A DNA stretch of 64,000 nucleotides from positions 27,750,856 through 27,814,855 of the forward strand of contig NC_064760.1 of the NCBI RefSeq assembly GCF_011397635.1, read 5' to 3'. The notes below the pieces were generated by a model. That model made no database searches. It was not told where the DNA came from and saw only the letters and a program-made list of their open reading frames with translations. Position 1 is the first letter of the stretch. Every line of letters starts with the position of its first letter. The position numbers and the translations under genes were made by a program. Source of the stretch: Epinephelus fuscoguttatus (lineage: Eukaryota; Chordata; Actinopteri; Perciformes; Serranidae). Below are positions 11,085 through 23,475 of the stretch, piece after piece.

Positions 11085-11950
11085 TTGGTGTGTCACCCTA
11101 AGATTTCAGTGACCCCATCTGGCCACCCCTATGAAAAATTTCTGGAGGCACCACTGAAAGTCCTGGCACTCTCTAGTTCTGAGTAAAGAGCTGCTGAAAT
11201 AGGGAAGGAGGAAAATACACACAAGCTGTCAACTTCTGTTTCTGAGAACTGTGTGTGTGAATCCTGTTTGATGATGTCGATGGTTGACTGTGTTTTCAAG
11301 AAACAGCAGCGTCCACATCATGACTTCCACATTGTAACATGTGATGCTGCCTCCTGCTGTCCTAATGCAGTCATCTGGTCACCTTGCTGCTGATGCATGA
11401 TGTCACTGTCATTTTACACTGTGTGAGTGTGTGTGCATTTCCTCAATGAATAAACCAATGACTAAATGAACACAAATTAATAGATTACTTGTCAAAGAAA
11501 TCTTTCACAGTGTTTTAGAGGAACCTTACAAGGATGCTGGGGAAATAATTGACAGGAAAATCCCTGTGTGTTGTTGTGTCAATAGTTTCAGTGACCAGAA
11601 AAACAGCAGCAGTAGACCGCTCAGCTTCCTTCAGTGTCACAGCAAACATTACCTCAGCAGCACACTCCAGAGGCAACCGTCTGCTCCTCAACAGCTGTTC
11701 AGGGGGATACCCACCCAGATGCTGCTTCCTTGTCTGACATTCTGATGTCATTGACTTTTATTGTGTGGTTGTGGCTGTTTTTTAATGAGCCAAGACAGTT
11801 GAGAGGAAATTATTTTTACAGACTTCACAGAAATGCAACACATAAAGAATAATTAAACTATTATTAGAAATAAGCTGGGCGGCCTCTTATGATGCAGAGA
11901 TGCTGAAGCAGGTAACGAAACACCAGCACACTTAAATCAGTTATTAATAT
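11085..11950. other. Intergenic DNA between the PhyH-family gene and the TNIP 3' end
   Basis: A roughly 78-codon open frame exists on the minus strand at 11515-11751, with an overlapping one on the plus strand. Neither shows splice context or recognisable homology, so I do not call a gene. Confidence 0.35.
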
Positions 11951-11954
11951 TGAT

Positions 11955-11960
11955 TTTATT
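11955..11960 (-). terminator. Candidate poly(A) signal of the TNIP-family gene
   Basis: AATAAA on the minus strand, about 425 bases after the stop codon. Other weaker AT-rich signals lie closer, so the true site is uncertain. Confidence 0.3.
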
Positions 11961-12384
11961 ATTTGGACTATTTTCAATAGCTTTGATAGTAATAAAAGTC
12001 AGAGTAAACAAAACATTAATTATAAGGAAAGTTATTGGAAAGAGATATATTAAATATAAATAGTTATAAAGTAGTATAGGTACCAAACTCGCCAACTGCT
12101 TCTGTTATGATGAATAATATACACAAAAACATTGGAGACTTTAATCTACAATATAGTTGTAAGACTCTTCATTATAAAGCAGAACCCTAAAAAGACTAAA
12201 CAATACATGTGACCACAAATTTGCTATTTCCAGAAACATTAACATTAATTTGTCTACATTAATCAGATAAAAGTGCTGTCAGTGAGTGTGAGGGATGATA
12301 AAAAAAAAAATGGAGTGCTAAACTTACATAATTAAAACTTAATTAACCATGTACAAATGTGTGTTTGTTGTTGTTCTCCAACAC

Positions 12385-15300
12385 TCAATTTGACTCTTTG
12401 TCCCTGTTGGGGTGCTTGGGGCAGAGTGGGTGGTGCTGTTTCCTTTTCTCTCCACTCTGTGTCCTGTTGTCTCCCCCTGGTGGCTGCTGCTCATTGTTGC
12501 AGCGGTGGACGAGCACAGGGTCCTTGCTTGGAGGCGTCTTCTTCAACAACAGCCGCTGCAGCATCTGTTTGTCAGACCGCTCCCGTCGGAAGTCATCCTC
12601 GTAAACCTTCAGCTGTAACAGTGTCACAACCACAGACAGTGAAATCAAAACAAAACAAAACAAGCACACAAAAAAAGCTCGTGAGATTCCAGTGACAAAA
12701 CATGGATTCATCCCCATATGTAGTCAAAACTAAAAATGTAAATGAGGCTTTATTTTAGATCACTACACTATATTTAAACTGTCACTACACAACCAACACA
12801 CATATTTAACCATATTTAAATTATAGACTCTCCAATTCAACCAGTCCAACTTTGTGATTAACACAATAATTGCAGCACTTCATGAATCATCGGCTGCCTT
12901 GGGTCAAGATACCACAGACACGTTTAATAATGTCTGAGTGTGAGTGCGCATGTCTGTGAAAGTGTGTACTTTTGGCAGAGGGTGCATTTCTGTGCATTTT
13001 TGTACAGACAGCCCAACACACTACCTGCTCTTGCAGTAGTGCCACCTGTTGGCGCATCTCCTCCCGCTTCTTCCTCAGCCTGCGGTTCTCCTGCAGTGTG
13101 TGCTTGTGGTCGTTATGCTCTGTCTGATATTCTGCCTCATAAATCTGGGTCTGCTGACACAAGACATCAATATGGCAGTGAGCCAATATCCAAACCATAT
13201 CTTGTGATCTGCAGATACTTTCTTATTTCACTGCAAGCAAATCTCGGAGCAGCGCACAGCCACCACTTGGTGGTGCAGTTTACCATCTAATTCAAGTTAA
13301 AGCATTAAGCAAATCTTCCCCTGGCAACAGTGAGTTGACATCAGTTCTGCTCTTATCACATCAGAAATGGCAACAGTTTTTGATGCTGTGATGAAGAGAG
13401 CATCCCACCTGACACTGCAGAGTCTTCAGCTGCTCTTTTAGATCCTGCACCTCTTGCTGGGAGTCTCCCAGTGCTCCCAGTGAGGTACTACTCCTCTGGC
13501 TTTTTACTGGCTGCTCTGCCTCCAGTCTGGAAGAATCTGGAAAAAAGGAGGATGAGGGGTTGTATCCAGAGTTGCGACTGTAGGACAGGCTGGGACCTTT
13601 GGTAGGATCAGTGGTGGGGCCCGACACAGAGCCGTGTGTCAAAGCACTGAAGCTGCCCTGTGGTAACAACATGAGAGAAATTAATGAACCATGCTCGAGT
13701 CATAGATGAAAGAATATACAGAAATAAACATGTAAAAACTGATCAGGTGTGCAGACATACAGACAGGTATAATACCTGTTTGGCAGGTGTGCAGTCTCTG
13801 TCTGGCTGGTGCATCTTGCTTTCCATCAGTCTGATGTATTCTTGCAGCTCCTGGTTCTTCTTCAGCTCCTGCATCAACGCCTGCTCATAGTACTCCTTTG
13901 CACTCTGTAATCAAACACAGCGGTAAACCTCACATACCACATCCATTATCTTCAACCACCTATACATCTGACCAGAGGTGTGGACTTGAGTCACATGACT
14001 TGGACTTGAGTCAGACTCAAGTCACAAATTTGATGACTTCAGATTCGACATGACAAAATAGACTTGTAACTTGACCTCGACTTAAACACAAGTGACTCGT
14101 GACTTCACTTGGACTTGAGCCTTTTGATTTGAAAATACTTGATACCTTCCCCTCAAGCCCAAAGATTTAAAAGTATATTATTTAAAAGTGTGCCAAGAAC
14201 CAATTAATTTCGACACTTAATTCCCCGAATCCAATCCGACAGCATCCGATCAAGCTGCAGGAGAACCATGAAGAACTAATGTTACACTACTGAGTGCCAG
14301 TTGGAAAAAATTATACAGAAGATAACTTTGTTCGTGTAGGCAAAAAAAAACTTCACGGTGGTAAACGAAAAACTTATTTCAGTATGCAAAACATGCAGGT
14401 CAGAAATTACAGACGGAGATGCAAGCAACTTGTCAAGGTGAGTCAAGGCTAATATTAACATAATTAGCGAGCTAATGCTAAGCTAACGTTAGCTTAACAG
14501 TTAACTAACTTTTACTGAACTTGTTTCGATGAATAAATACAAATTTTAAAAAGCATTTGTGATTTTTTTTTAATTTAATGTAATATTACCATTGTTCCTG
14601 CTATTAAACTGAACTACTCTACTCGAGTATATTTTTGAGCCAGTGATGTACATTTTGCTTCACATCATTTGCCATAAATACCTGTGTTACAATGAGTCTG
14701 CTCTTAATGCGATCAAATGTAGTGGGGAGAGCACGTGAGGAGCACCTCTACTGCAAACCAGACGGCCTGTCCGGCCTGAGTTGACCCAGAGCATCGTGGA
14801 TTGTTCAGAAATTTATTTTTAAGCTGTTTTTTAAACTACAGTCGCCTGGCAAGTCAGGAAAAACACCCTGCTAACATTATAAATAGCAATGAAAATGAAA
14901 CTGGCAATACACCCACACACACACACGCACACACACGCACACACACACACACACACAAAAACCGCACAGAGTCCTCTGCCCTCATGACAGCCACAGCTAA
15001 CAGGGCGTTCAACACAAGTCAGTGAGATAAGCTTGTTAGCATTAATGTAAACGTTACCAGTTAGCTAAACTTTTTGATTTTGACGGTAACATTATAGTGT
15101 ATTTTAGAACTTATTTTGATTTAACTTAGCCGTATTGTAAAGTGTTGCTTGCCTCCATCGAAAAAGATTCCTGCCACCCTGCCTAACAACTTTTCTGGAG
15201 AAGACCCTGCATTGAAGTTGCACATGCTGTAGGTGAAAATGAGTTAGCTAGCTAATGTTAGCTATGTTAACTTTTCACGTGCAACATTTTTCTTGAATGT

Positions 15301-18300
15301 TATGATAAGGAAGTGAGGAGTAGAAAGAAAGCGTTGGCAAAAGAGTGGGAGATTACTCATATCATAATTGTATAGACTGTCCCTAATTGTTTGATTAGCC
15401 GACCTGCTCACCGAAACAAGTGTTATTTTGCACCAGCCTGGACAGAAAGTAACTTGTACCTTGAGTAATTAATTAACTAGATACATTTTAACTTTCAACT
15501 GAGTGGGGTAACTTTCACTTGTACTTGAGTAATTCATTATGGGAGTTAAAAGACTTTAACTTGAGCATAGATTTGTCAGTACTCTACCCAGCACTCTTAA
15601 TCTTGGGACTTGAGTGTTGAGACTTGAGATATACTTCTGACTTGGTCACATCTCTGCCTCCTACTGTGCTGCCTCCTACCGTTCAGGAGTTCCCCCTTAT
15701 ATTGTATCTACACTTGCAGTGTTGTTGTGTGTTTACCTGCTGGTGCTCGACTTTGAGCAGCAGTCTGCTGTTGAGCTGTTTGATGGCAGTGTTCTCGAGC
15801 TCCAACGCCTCCAGTCTGTGCTGAAGACCCAGCGTGGCCGTGCGGTACACCTGGTCCCACTCCTCATTCAGCTTCATGAGCTGAAACACAACGTCACCAT
15901 CACATTATCGTCAATGCCACAGCCTCCACTGCAGCCATCCACAGCATCATTCATTCCATCATTACCATCGTCATTCTCAGCCTGTCCTTGCAACAACGTA
16001 GGCATCAGGAAGTGAATTTAGGTCAGTGAGGTGAGGCACTCCACTCCTCACTCAATACTCGTGTGTGCTCTCAAAATAAATTGCAGTTTACATCAGTTCA
16101 GAGAATCACTTTGCCTCGTCTCTTTCTCTTTTTATTGAGCCACGTATAATTAAAATCAAGAAGCTAAGGTTGTATAACTTTAATGATGATTCTTCACAGC
16201 TTAGCAGCAGTTTTCACACAACGCCCACAGTTCTCCTCTGGTTTCAGAGAGAACTAAATGTAATTGCCAACATCAGCAATACAAATGAGGACCTGTGGAG
16301 AATGTGCACCGGTTTCAGGTGATGTTGTACCTCTTTGTTGACTCTGCGCAGCTCAGTGTTCTTGTTGAGCAGCAGCAGTTTCTCTTGGTCAGTGGAGGTG
16401 ACAGTCATACTCTCTGTGATCAGAGTGACCTGCTCCTCTGTGGACAGCAGCCTGCCACCCACGGGATTCGCATCCTCTATCCTGCACACACACACACACA
16501 CACACACACAGATACAGTTACAGAGAGTATATATGCCATAAATAAAGTCATGATGAAGAACATTAGCAGAGGATTTCCATTAATAAGCAAACACATGTGC
16601 GCACAAAAGAACGTCAGAGCACTTCTAAACACCCACTCGCATAGAGTGCACTTACAGAGAATCGAATCGGAGCTATTATGCACGCCCACGCACACACATG
16701 CATGCACAGTCACATTATGCACTCAAGACACTCAGACACACACAGTGTTGGTGGTGCATTTCTCTGCATCTAGAGTCCCAGCCAATCATAATCTCTGTTT
16801 ACTATCAGACGATGTTTGCATATCGATACCCTCTGGAAACAATTTGGGTGATGATCCCTGGAAAATGTTGATTTCTATTGAACCACTCGGAGAAAAGAGA
16901 AAAAAAAAAAAACATGTGCGGAGATTAATTAGTCAAACTAGTTTCATTTCCACCAGCCCTGTTGTGAGGTCTTGTCTGAAAGGAATAGCTGACAGGGATG
17001 CAGCGGAGATCTGGGGGGGGGGGGATCTGCTCATGGAAGAACACGCTACTCTGCATGTAGCCCCCAGGCCTTCCTCACACAAACATACTGTATGACTGCT
17101 GTAACCTCAGCAAGCTAAGTACTACAAAGAATCACAATCTGCGATCACCTCTCATTCCCCTTAAGGCTTAACTCCCTCGCAAACACACGCTTTCATCCAC
17201 TTACGTACAGTGTCCTGCTATGTGAAAACCAGTGTTACACAATTTCAGAGAGTCGCATTGAAGGCAGTGCAAATGGGAAGATGCAGGGTTATTTAATGCC
17301 AAAATTACATATAAGGAGTTAATTCTTTACAGGTTATATACTCCAAACAAGATACCAATGTATCTCCGAGGCCTCTGTGTGACAATGGAAATTAGTCTCC
17401 CTCTCAAGCTTGAAGAAACATTTCAAAATTTTTGGGGAAATATGAGTACTTTCTTTTTTCTGAGAGAGATTGATACCACATTTGCGCAGCGTAACACAGG
17501 AAACAGAGTAACACCTGAATGGGCTCTTTCTAGAAATTAAAAAAACAAACAAAGAAAAAACTCCAACAAGTTGTGGTTTTACAGGGGGTTATGTGTGTAT
17601 GTGTGTGTGGGGATGTGTGTGTGTGGGATTATTTCTAGGCTGGGGGCAGTGATTTTCTGGAGTTTTTGGTGGCTGCCTAACAACTTTACAGTGATGACTT
17701 GTAAAATTTTCCTGGGGGCAGACCTTTGAATCCCCCCAGAGTTTGAGATGACTGATTGTCTGGCAGTGTGACAAGAAATGGCGGTTCCTTAGTTAAAATG
17801 AAAGAAGACCAATGAGTGTTCAGGGGGACTTTGTTATCCTATCAGCACCATGGGCGGGACTAATGCTGTTATCAAATGTTGTCAAGTGGTGCCGCAACCA
17901 ATGAGGAGTATTAGCAGTGGTTAGCACTATGGACAAGATAGAGGCTGCCGTCAAGGCTGTTCTATATCAACAAGTCTTCTCAATATCGCCCAGCATTGTA
18001 GTTTTGTTCACTTCCACTCTTAAAAGCCCAGAAAAACAGGTATGTTGGCATGGCTATGCATCAGTGCAGACTTAAGATGGCGTTAGATTCAGGTAAATTC
18101 GTTGGTCTTTAGTGATTGGTTGGTCAAAATCAAATCCCCCTCCCACACAGAAATCAGTTAAAGTGGACGCAATGTCTGACTGAAGATGGAAATGGAGCGT
18201 AATGAGTTTACGATTCTCTCTAATATTGGGCAACTGCAAAACTGCAACTTGCTTTTACACTTTGATTTTTGTACAAGTTTAAACAAACAGGATATAAAGT

Positions 18301-20185
18301 GTTAATTAGAGAGCTTTAGAGGTGCTAGGCCAGTTTTGTTACCTTGGAACAGTCTACCTGTTTCTCCGATTCTAGTCTTCATGCTAGCTAAGATATCTGG
18401 CTGCCAACTTTAGCGTTGTATATTGTTATGTAGAGGCATCAGAGTGGTATCCGTGTTGTTATGTAACTCTTAGCAAGACAGGTAATTTGCGTATTTTTCC
18501 AAATTTTGAACAATTTCTTTAAGAAAACAAATAAAAAATCTCTGTATAATGTTGAAAAATGTGCCGTTACAAAGCCAAGATTAAGGCGATTTTTCTTGTT
18601 TCCTGAAGATGACACTTTCAGAAAAGATATTATCCTAGGGGAAGGTTGTGTTCTCCACAAAATAAGATGCTATTTTCGAGAGACAGAGTGCAGTTTGTGT
18701 GAAATAGTCTCAGCACATAATCAAAAAGAGTTATTACAAAAAAAGTTTAGCCAGAGTCAGAATATTTGTCCAAATCTGCACTCTGTACCATCTGTCATCA
18801 AGTTCAACAAGGCCGGAAAGAGCTTTAGAGAAGGCTGTTTGTGGCCACTAATGAGTGAATTATCCACACAGAACCGACAGTTCTGCAGTTTTGGACGTGT
18901 ACAATGAAGTCAGAAGCTGAAATGAAACAAATGAAATGGAGCCTAATTTGCGGGGCCAGTATGAGCACAAAATACTAACATACCCACGCCCAATACCCTG
19001 TCTTGGCAAGTCAGCACTGTGTATTCAGCCATCCTATCGGGACCACACCATGCTCCACGTCTCTCTGATCCACAGCCTTTTCTCTTTCGGCTTCTCTGAC
19101 AGCATATACACACTGTCTGACCCAGTTTTCACAAAGTTTTCAATCGTATGCCATCTTGGAAGGACACCAAAATGCCACTGCTTCCAGCAGCAATATGGTA
19201 ATTCACTGTCATGGCATATGATAAAGAGATAGATAATATCTTTCCTTCTTGCTGGTAGCAACCCTGACAAATATCACTCTAGATACGTCGCTATGTGTAA
19301 CTGGACAATGGCCACAGTCAGATCCTTTTACAGAGGACAGAAGTGTGGAATTTCACTATTTCAACACGGTTATTTTAAGGCCGGCTAATCTTGTGTAGGT
19401 CGTGTGGTGATGGCATTTACCGAGTCTGCCCACAATAAAAACGGCTATTAGTCATTTAGATAAAAAAGAAGTGACCAAAATAGAAAAAAAGCCATTCCAG
19501 GTTGATGGCTTGACATTATACAATTAATATCATTTTATCAGCAATTTTTTCCCCCCCAAAATGATGAAGTATCAGTGTTGTGAAATAATGAAATGAAGCG
19601 TTCATCTTTATGACCTCATGGGAAACTCCGCACTCACTCTTTATTCCTCCTCTCATTGAACTTTAGTTAACTCTCTGAGCATCTCTGAAAACGTGATAAG
19701 AAATATAATTTATCCATAATGTGGATGTCAAACAGTCTCTAGAGTTTAATACAGTTTTATCAGACAATAACAAAAATGAAACCTTCCAGTCTATCACACT
19801 GGCTCATAAAGTTTTAAACTGTATATTTAAGGAAGCTTGGTAGAAACACAGGGTTGACACAAATACAGGAATACTTGTACAATACAATACAATATACTGT
19901 CTGTACAATGTTTAACAACTGTTGACACTCAGAGAGGTGCTGATTTAACTCTATAGTATTATCTAATTATCCAATTGTTATAGAATACACTGTTACATGT
20001 TCCTGTTTTTGTGTCTTTCCCTGAAAGCAGAAACATACGTACCATAATTCTTGAGTTGATTTGCGATCCTGTTGGCTCTGAGCGAGGCTGCTGTCACTCT
20101 TTGGTGAAGTATCTTTCTGTGTTTCTGCCGCTGCTGAGGATGACAACGATGAGGAGGACGACAGAGACAGCACATCTCCATCCAT
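12385..20185 (-). CDS. TNFAIP3-interacting protein (TNIP/ABIN) family protein
   Basis: The seven coding exons, in order of translation, are 20185-20043, 16481-16331, 15880-15737, 13904-13776, 13657-13409, 13153-13025 and 12612-12385. All are GT-AG and in phase, giving 390 aa; a NAG/NAG acceptor at 13151-13155 could drop one Gln. An in-frame TGA three codons upstream fixes the start. The N-terminus is Ser-rich and disordered. Coiled coil then dominates: residues 99-146 hold LMKLNEEWDQVYR, matching the ABIN homology region (VNKQWDQ in TNIP1), and 147-189 is Gln/Glu-rich helix. Residues 273-331 carry IYEAEYQTEHNDHKH and then VYEDDFRRERSDKQ, the UBAN ubiquitin-binding signature shared with NEMO and optineurin. 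The tail has HRC and HPLCPKHPN. Such proteins bind linear or K63 ubiquitin and A20 and damp NF-kB signalling in the cytoplasm (family knowledge). I cannot decide between TNIP2 and TNIP3 orthology. Confidence 0.87.
13973..15656. mobile_element. hAT-type transposon remnant in a TNIP intron
   Basis: The insertion begins CAGAGGTGTGGACTTGAGTC and ends in the inverted CACATCTCTG. Many copies of ACTTGAGTC cluster near the left end and recur at the right. The flanking 8-mers (CATCTGAC and CCTCCTAC) match at only five positions, so the duplication is decayed or the borders are slightly off. On the plus strand at about 14352-14436 a frame reads SVCKTCRSEITDGDASNLSR and then a donor-like tcaag|gtgagt. 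This is the first half of a BED-type zinc finger, the usual first exon of hAT/ZBED transposases. The rest of the transposase is absent. A (CA)n tract at 14910-14957 lies inside. Confidence 0.7.
16485..16510. repeat. (CA)n microsatellite next to a TNIP splice acceptor
   Basis: The tract directly abuts the acceptor of the second TNIP coding exon. On the minus strand, (TG)n ending in tgcag forms the acceptor tract itself. Confidence 0.9.
16511..20042. other. First intron of the TNIP-family gene
   Basis: A 3.56-kb intron. I find no further coding exon that keeps phase. It contains a G run (17013-17024), purine-rich stretches and AT-rich sequence, but no element with clear ends. Open frames opposite the exons (for example 16295-17095, plus strand) are antisense shadows extended by the (CA)n tract. 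Confidence 0.5.
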
Positions 20186-21787
20186 GACTGATCAGATCGT
20201 CAAATCTTCATGAAAAAAAAATTAAACACGCTGCCAAAGACACGGGGCGAAGTTTGTCTGCTGAGGATGTGGTGGAACGTAAATAGTGTAGTCAGTATTG
20301 ATACGTAGCAAAAGAGGAAGTAGCTGAGACAAGAGCCACATGATGCAAAGTTATGAGAATAGGAAGTGACACTGACAACTGTTTCAGCTCTATGTTAAAG
20401 AGGGGCCTGTCCCACTGTGGTAAATTGTTCAAACATTTTGTACTTTACACAATGTGACTGTACAGTATTTAAAATGTTTGCACAGTTGACACATTGTTTG
20501 GTTTTGACATTATTTGGAGAGCCAGGGAAACTCCACGCAGTGTAGGAAGTGTCTGGTGTGTGCGTTCGTGTTGTGCGCTTACGCGTGTGCCTGAACATGC
20601 TGCCTGTTGTCTTGTGTTTTTAAATGAGTGATTCAGGAAAGAGCTAATAGCGGGGGAGCTGAATAGATATGCATAATTGCAGAACATGTAATTGATAATA
20701 ATGGTAACACATACATTTATTCATGACAAATAATGATAGGGTCAGGCTGATTGCATTCACCAGTATGCTCATTACTGGGATTGAGGGAAGTGGGCTGCAG
20801 CAGGTTAATTAGGAAATCACATGTTCATCCAAGGGACAATCAAGTAAATTAAAGGATTTTTGTAATTATGTTCCTCTAAGTCAGGCTAAGCTGTCTTTTA
20901 TTAACACTAAGGAAATTAATTTGCCAACCCCGTTTGCTACACGTTCTCCTCCAACAACTGGGTCCAAGACAGTCAAGTCCACTTGTGGTGAAGGATTTTC
21001 CTCAAAATAGGTTCTGAATGTAAGAAGAGAAGCAGTTCAGTGGCTCAGATGTAAATATCCAGCTCTTCAGCTAATGAAGACCTCTCATAGTTTACATGAG
21101 CTCAGAGGTAAAGAGAGTTTGTCAGTAAAACTTGTCAGCATCACTACAGTTTGTCCTTGTCAGTGAGAACCAGGCAGTATTCTGTTTAGAAAAACAAAGA
21201 CAGAAAGAATTTTTTAAACATGGCTTATACAAAAAAAACCTGACTTGGCTATTTATGTACAAAACAAATCCATTATATGTAGCAAGTTACTCTGAGAAAG
21301 CCTGAAAGATGAGAAAAATGAGGAAAAAATTGAGGTGGTAATCTTATGTTTTTCTTTCTTTCTTTTCCTTTCTAAAAAAATGATGTACTTGTATGAGGAC
21401 ACTCTTTCAATGGATTCAATGGAAGTTGGGACTTACCACTTGGTCATGACAGCAGCACCCTGAATTTTGACCCTCTTGCTTATATATCTTTTGCAGTCCA
21501 TAGCACAAAATTTAAAGTAAAAAGAGAAACTATGTGATTTGGAATGCAGCAGATCTTAACAGCATCACTTTACATTACCTTGGAGATACAGCAAAACACC
21601 ATTAGTAGAGCTCGTTAGAGACGGAGGTTAGCCCGCAGAGTTCTGCTGTTGTTACTTTGCAATTTGTGTAGTTTTACCTTTTAGTTAAAAGGAACACAGT
21701 GATATTATCTTCTGCATTCAAGGGCTGGGCAATATATCCTGAAAATTATATCACGGTATTTTAAGGCTATCTCTCAATACGTGATAT
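20186..21787. other. Upstream flank of the TNIP-family gene
   Basis: The promoter should lie in the first few hundred bases, but there is no clear TATA box or CpG-rich block. Beyond 20.4 kb the sequence is AT-rich with no gene seen. GGGCTGGGCAATATATC at about 21723 is a frequent end of fish repeats. Confidence 0.35.
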
Positions 21788-22402
21788 GGGTTCGTCCCAG
21801 TACTCACACTTCCCCTCAAAATTGGCCCTAGCCCTTGTTTTTGCTTGTTCTCGCGAAGGGCTAGGGTGCCCCAAACTTTAGGGAAGTGCTTTTCAGCCCT
21901 TCAAATCCCCACTTAATTTGAAGGGCCGTGCGATGCACACTTACGAACCCTTCTCAACTGAGGGGAAGATTGAATTTCCCAGGATGCATTGCGAAACTAT
22001 CCAGCCAGGCAAGTTTTCCACGAAGATGGCAGCCTCCATGAGAAAGCCATCACACAATTGTAAGTACTATTTTCGCAAATAAGCATGCAAAAATTCCAAA
22101 ATGTTGGAATGTGTTATGTTTCTGCAAATGCATTATCTGTAAGCGTTGAGTTAGAGTATGAATGCTTGAAAATCGCTCATTCACGATGTAGCCGACATGA
22201 ATATCTACAGAGTTCTCCATGAAGCCTATGTTGAAGATACGTGTGACGTAGGTGAACACGTCTGTTACACTAATTTGCATGAACTGGTGTCCCAGTTCGT
22301 AGGTAAAATTCCCTACCCCTCAACACTACCCATTCATCGTTGAGGGAATCTATCTGGCTACAAGGGGGTAAGCTTAAGGGGAGAGAATTGGGATTAGCCC
22401 TT
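21788..22402. mobile_element. Probable MITE with imperfect terminal repeats
   Basis: The left end GGGTTCGTCCCAGTACTCAC runs into CTTCCCCTC; the right end, read inverted, is TAATCCCAATTCTCTCCCCT. The interior repeats pieces of the theme (GGCCCTAGCCCTTG, AAGGGCTAGGG, CCCTACCCCTCAAC). It has no useful coding capacity. The ends are diverged, so the limits are approximate. Confidence 0.5.
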
Positions 22403-22660
22403 TACGACTTGATATTTTTTAAATCATCAATGCTAGGTCTGGGAGATAAAATTGAACATAGCAATATTTCTGACCAAATACCCTCTCTGATGTGACAAAG
22501 TTGTGGGGATGACTGATGTTTTGGATCAGTAATAATCAATATAGTGGATATATTGACAAAGTGGGTTATGGCAAGTGTTAAAACTGAAAGAAAAGTCTGG
22601 CAAGTTCATACATTTAAATCACTTTGCTGTAATGCAGCCTTTAAAATGAGGGGAACTGCC

Positions 22661-22977
22661 CATTGGTTTGACAGCCCATTGGTTTGACATCCCATTGTTC
22701 CGACCATATTAAACTCATTGTTCCTAAGTCCGTTCCGAAATCATCACGATGCCCTGTGGTTAAGATCTGGTTAGGTTTAGGCACAAAAACCACTTGGTTA
22801 GGGTCAGGAAAAGATCATGGTGTGGGTTAAAATGAAAAAGAAAGTGGCAAACACATAAGACGTGAGCCTGCTCCGCCTCAAGCCGGTCGCGGCACACCAT
22901 ACGCCCGCCGCGAGCCGTTCAGCACTGCGGACAGTCGGACTAATGGGATGTCGAACCAATAGGCTGTCGAACCAATG
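22661..22977. mobile_element. Foldback element with 44-base arms
   Basis: The arms at 22661-22704 and 22934-22977 are inverted copies matching at 39 of 44 positions. Within each arm a 17-base unit (CATTGGTTYGACAGCCY) is repeated in altered form. Three of the five differences are C/T, as expected from CpG decay. The centre contains GGTTAGGTTTAGGCAC and GATCATGGTGTGGGTTAAAA, a core motif shared with repeats elsewhere in the window. Confidence 0.8.
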
Positions 22978-23084
22978 ACATGGACCCAAAATGAGGGACA
23001 AAACACCATTTATGCCATATCACGATACAATGATATTCAAAATCAAAGATGTCAATAGTCTCACATCTCTTGTATCATGTTCAC

Positions 23085-23475
23085 CATCTTAGTTTAGCGT
23101 AGTAGCATGCTAGCATTTGCTACATAGCACTTAACACAAAGTACAGCTGAGGCTGATGGGAATGTCAGTAGCTGTGCAGGTATCTGTCATAAACCAAAGT
23201 ATCAGACGAAATGAAAACGCTAAGTGAAAAGTCAGGGATCAATAAAGTGATTAAAATTCATCTTGAGGGTGACAAAATGTGTGTCCCAAATATCAGTAGC
23301 AGTCCATCTAATAACTGTTGACACATTTCATTTAAAACAACAAATGTGAACATCAGAGTGCTGCTAGTGGAGCTCATTAGTATTCATCCTATGTGCTCCA
23401 TGAATGTGTGTAGGCTACCAAATTTCACGGCAATCCATCCAATAGTTGTTTGCTCGCTACCTGCCGATGCTTGTG
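23085..23475 (+). repeat. Dispersed repeat with CATGCTAGCATTTGCTA motif
   Basis: The block reads CACCATCTTAGTTTAGCGTA, then CACAAAGTACAGCTGAGGCT and GGCAATCCATCCAATAGTTG. I recognise it as a very common perch-like fish repeat. A shorter inverted copy lies at about 51065-51150. The class is unknown to me. Confidence 0.55.

Noticed and set aside
11515-11751. 78-codon minus-strand open frame downstream of TNIP
   Set aside because: Codon use looks plausible, but both strands are open, there is no homology I recognise, and it does not splice in phase to the TNIP model.
16295-17095. 266-codon plus-strand open frame
   Set aside because: It runs antisense to a TNIP coding exon and through the adjacent (CA)n tract, giving a His-Thr run. 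No independent evidence for a gene.
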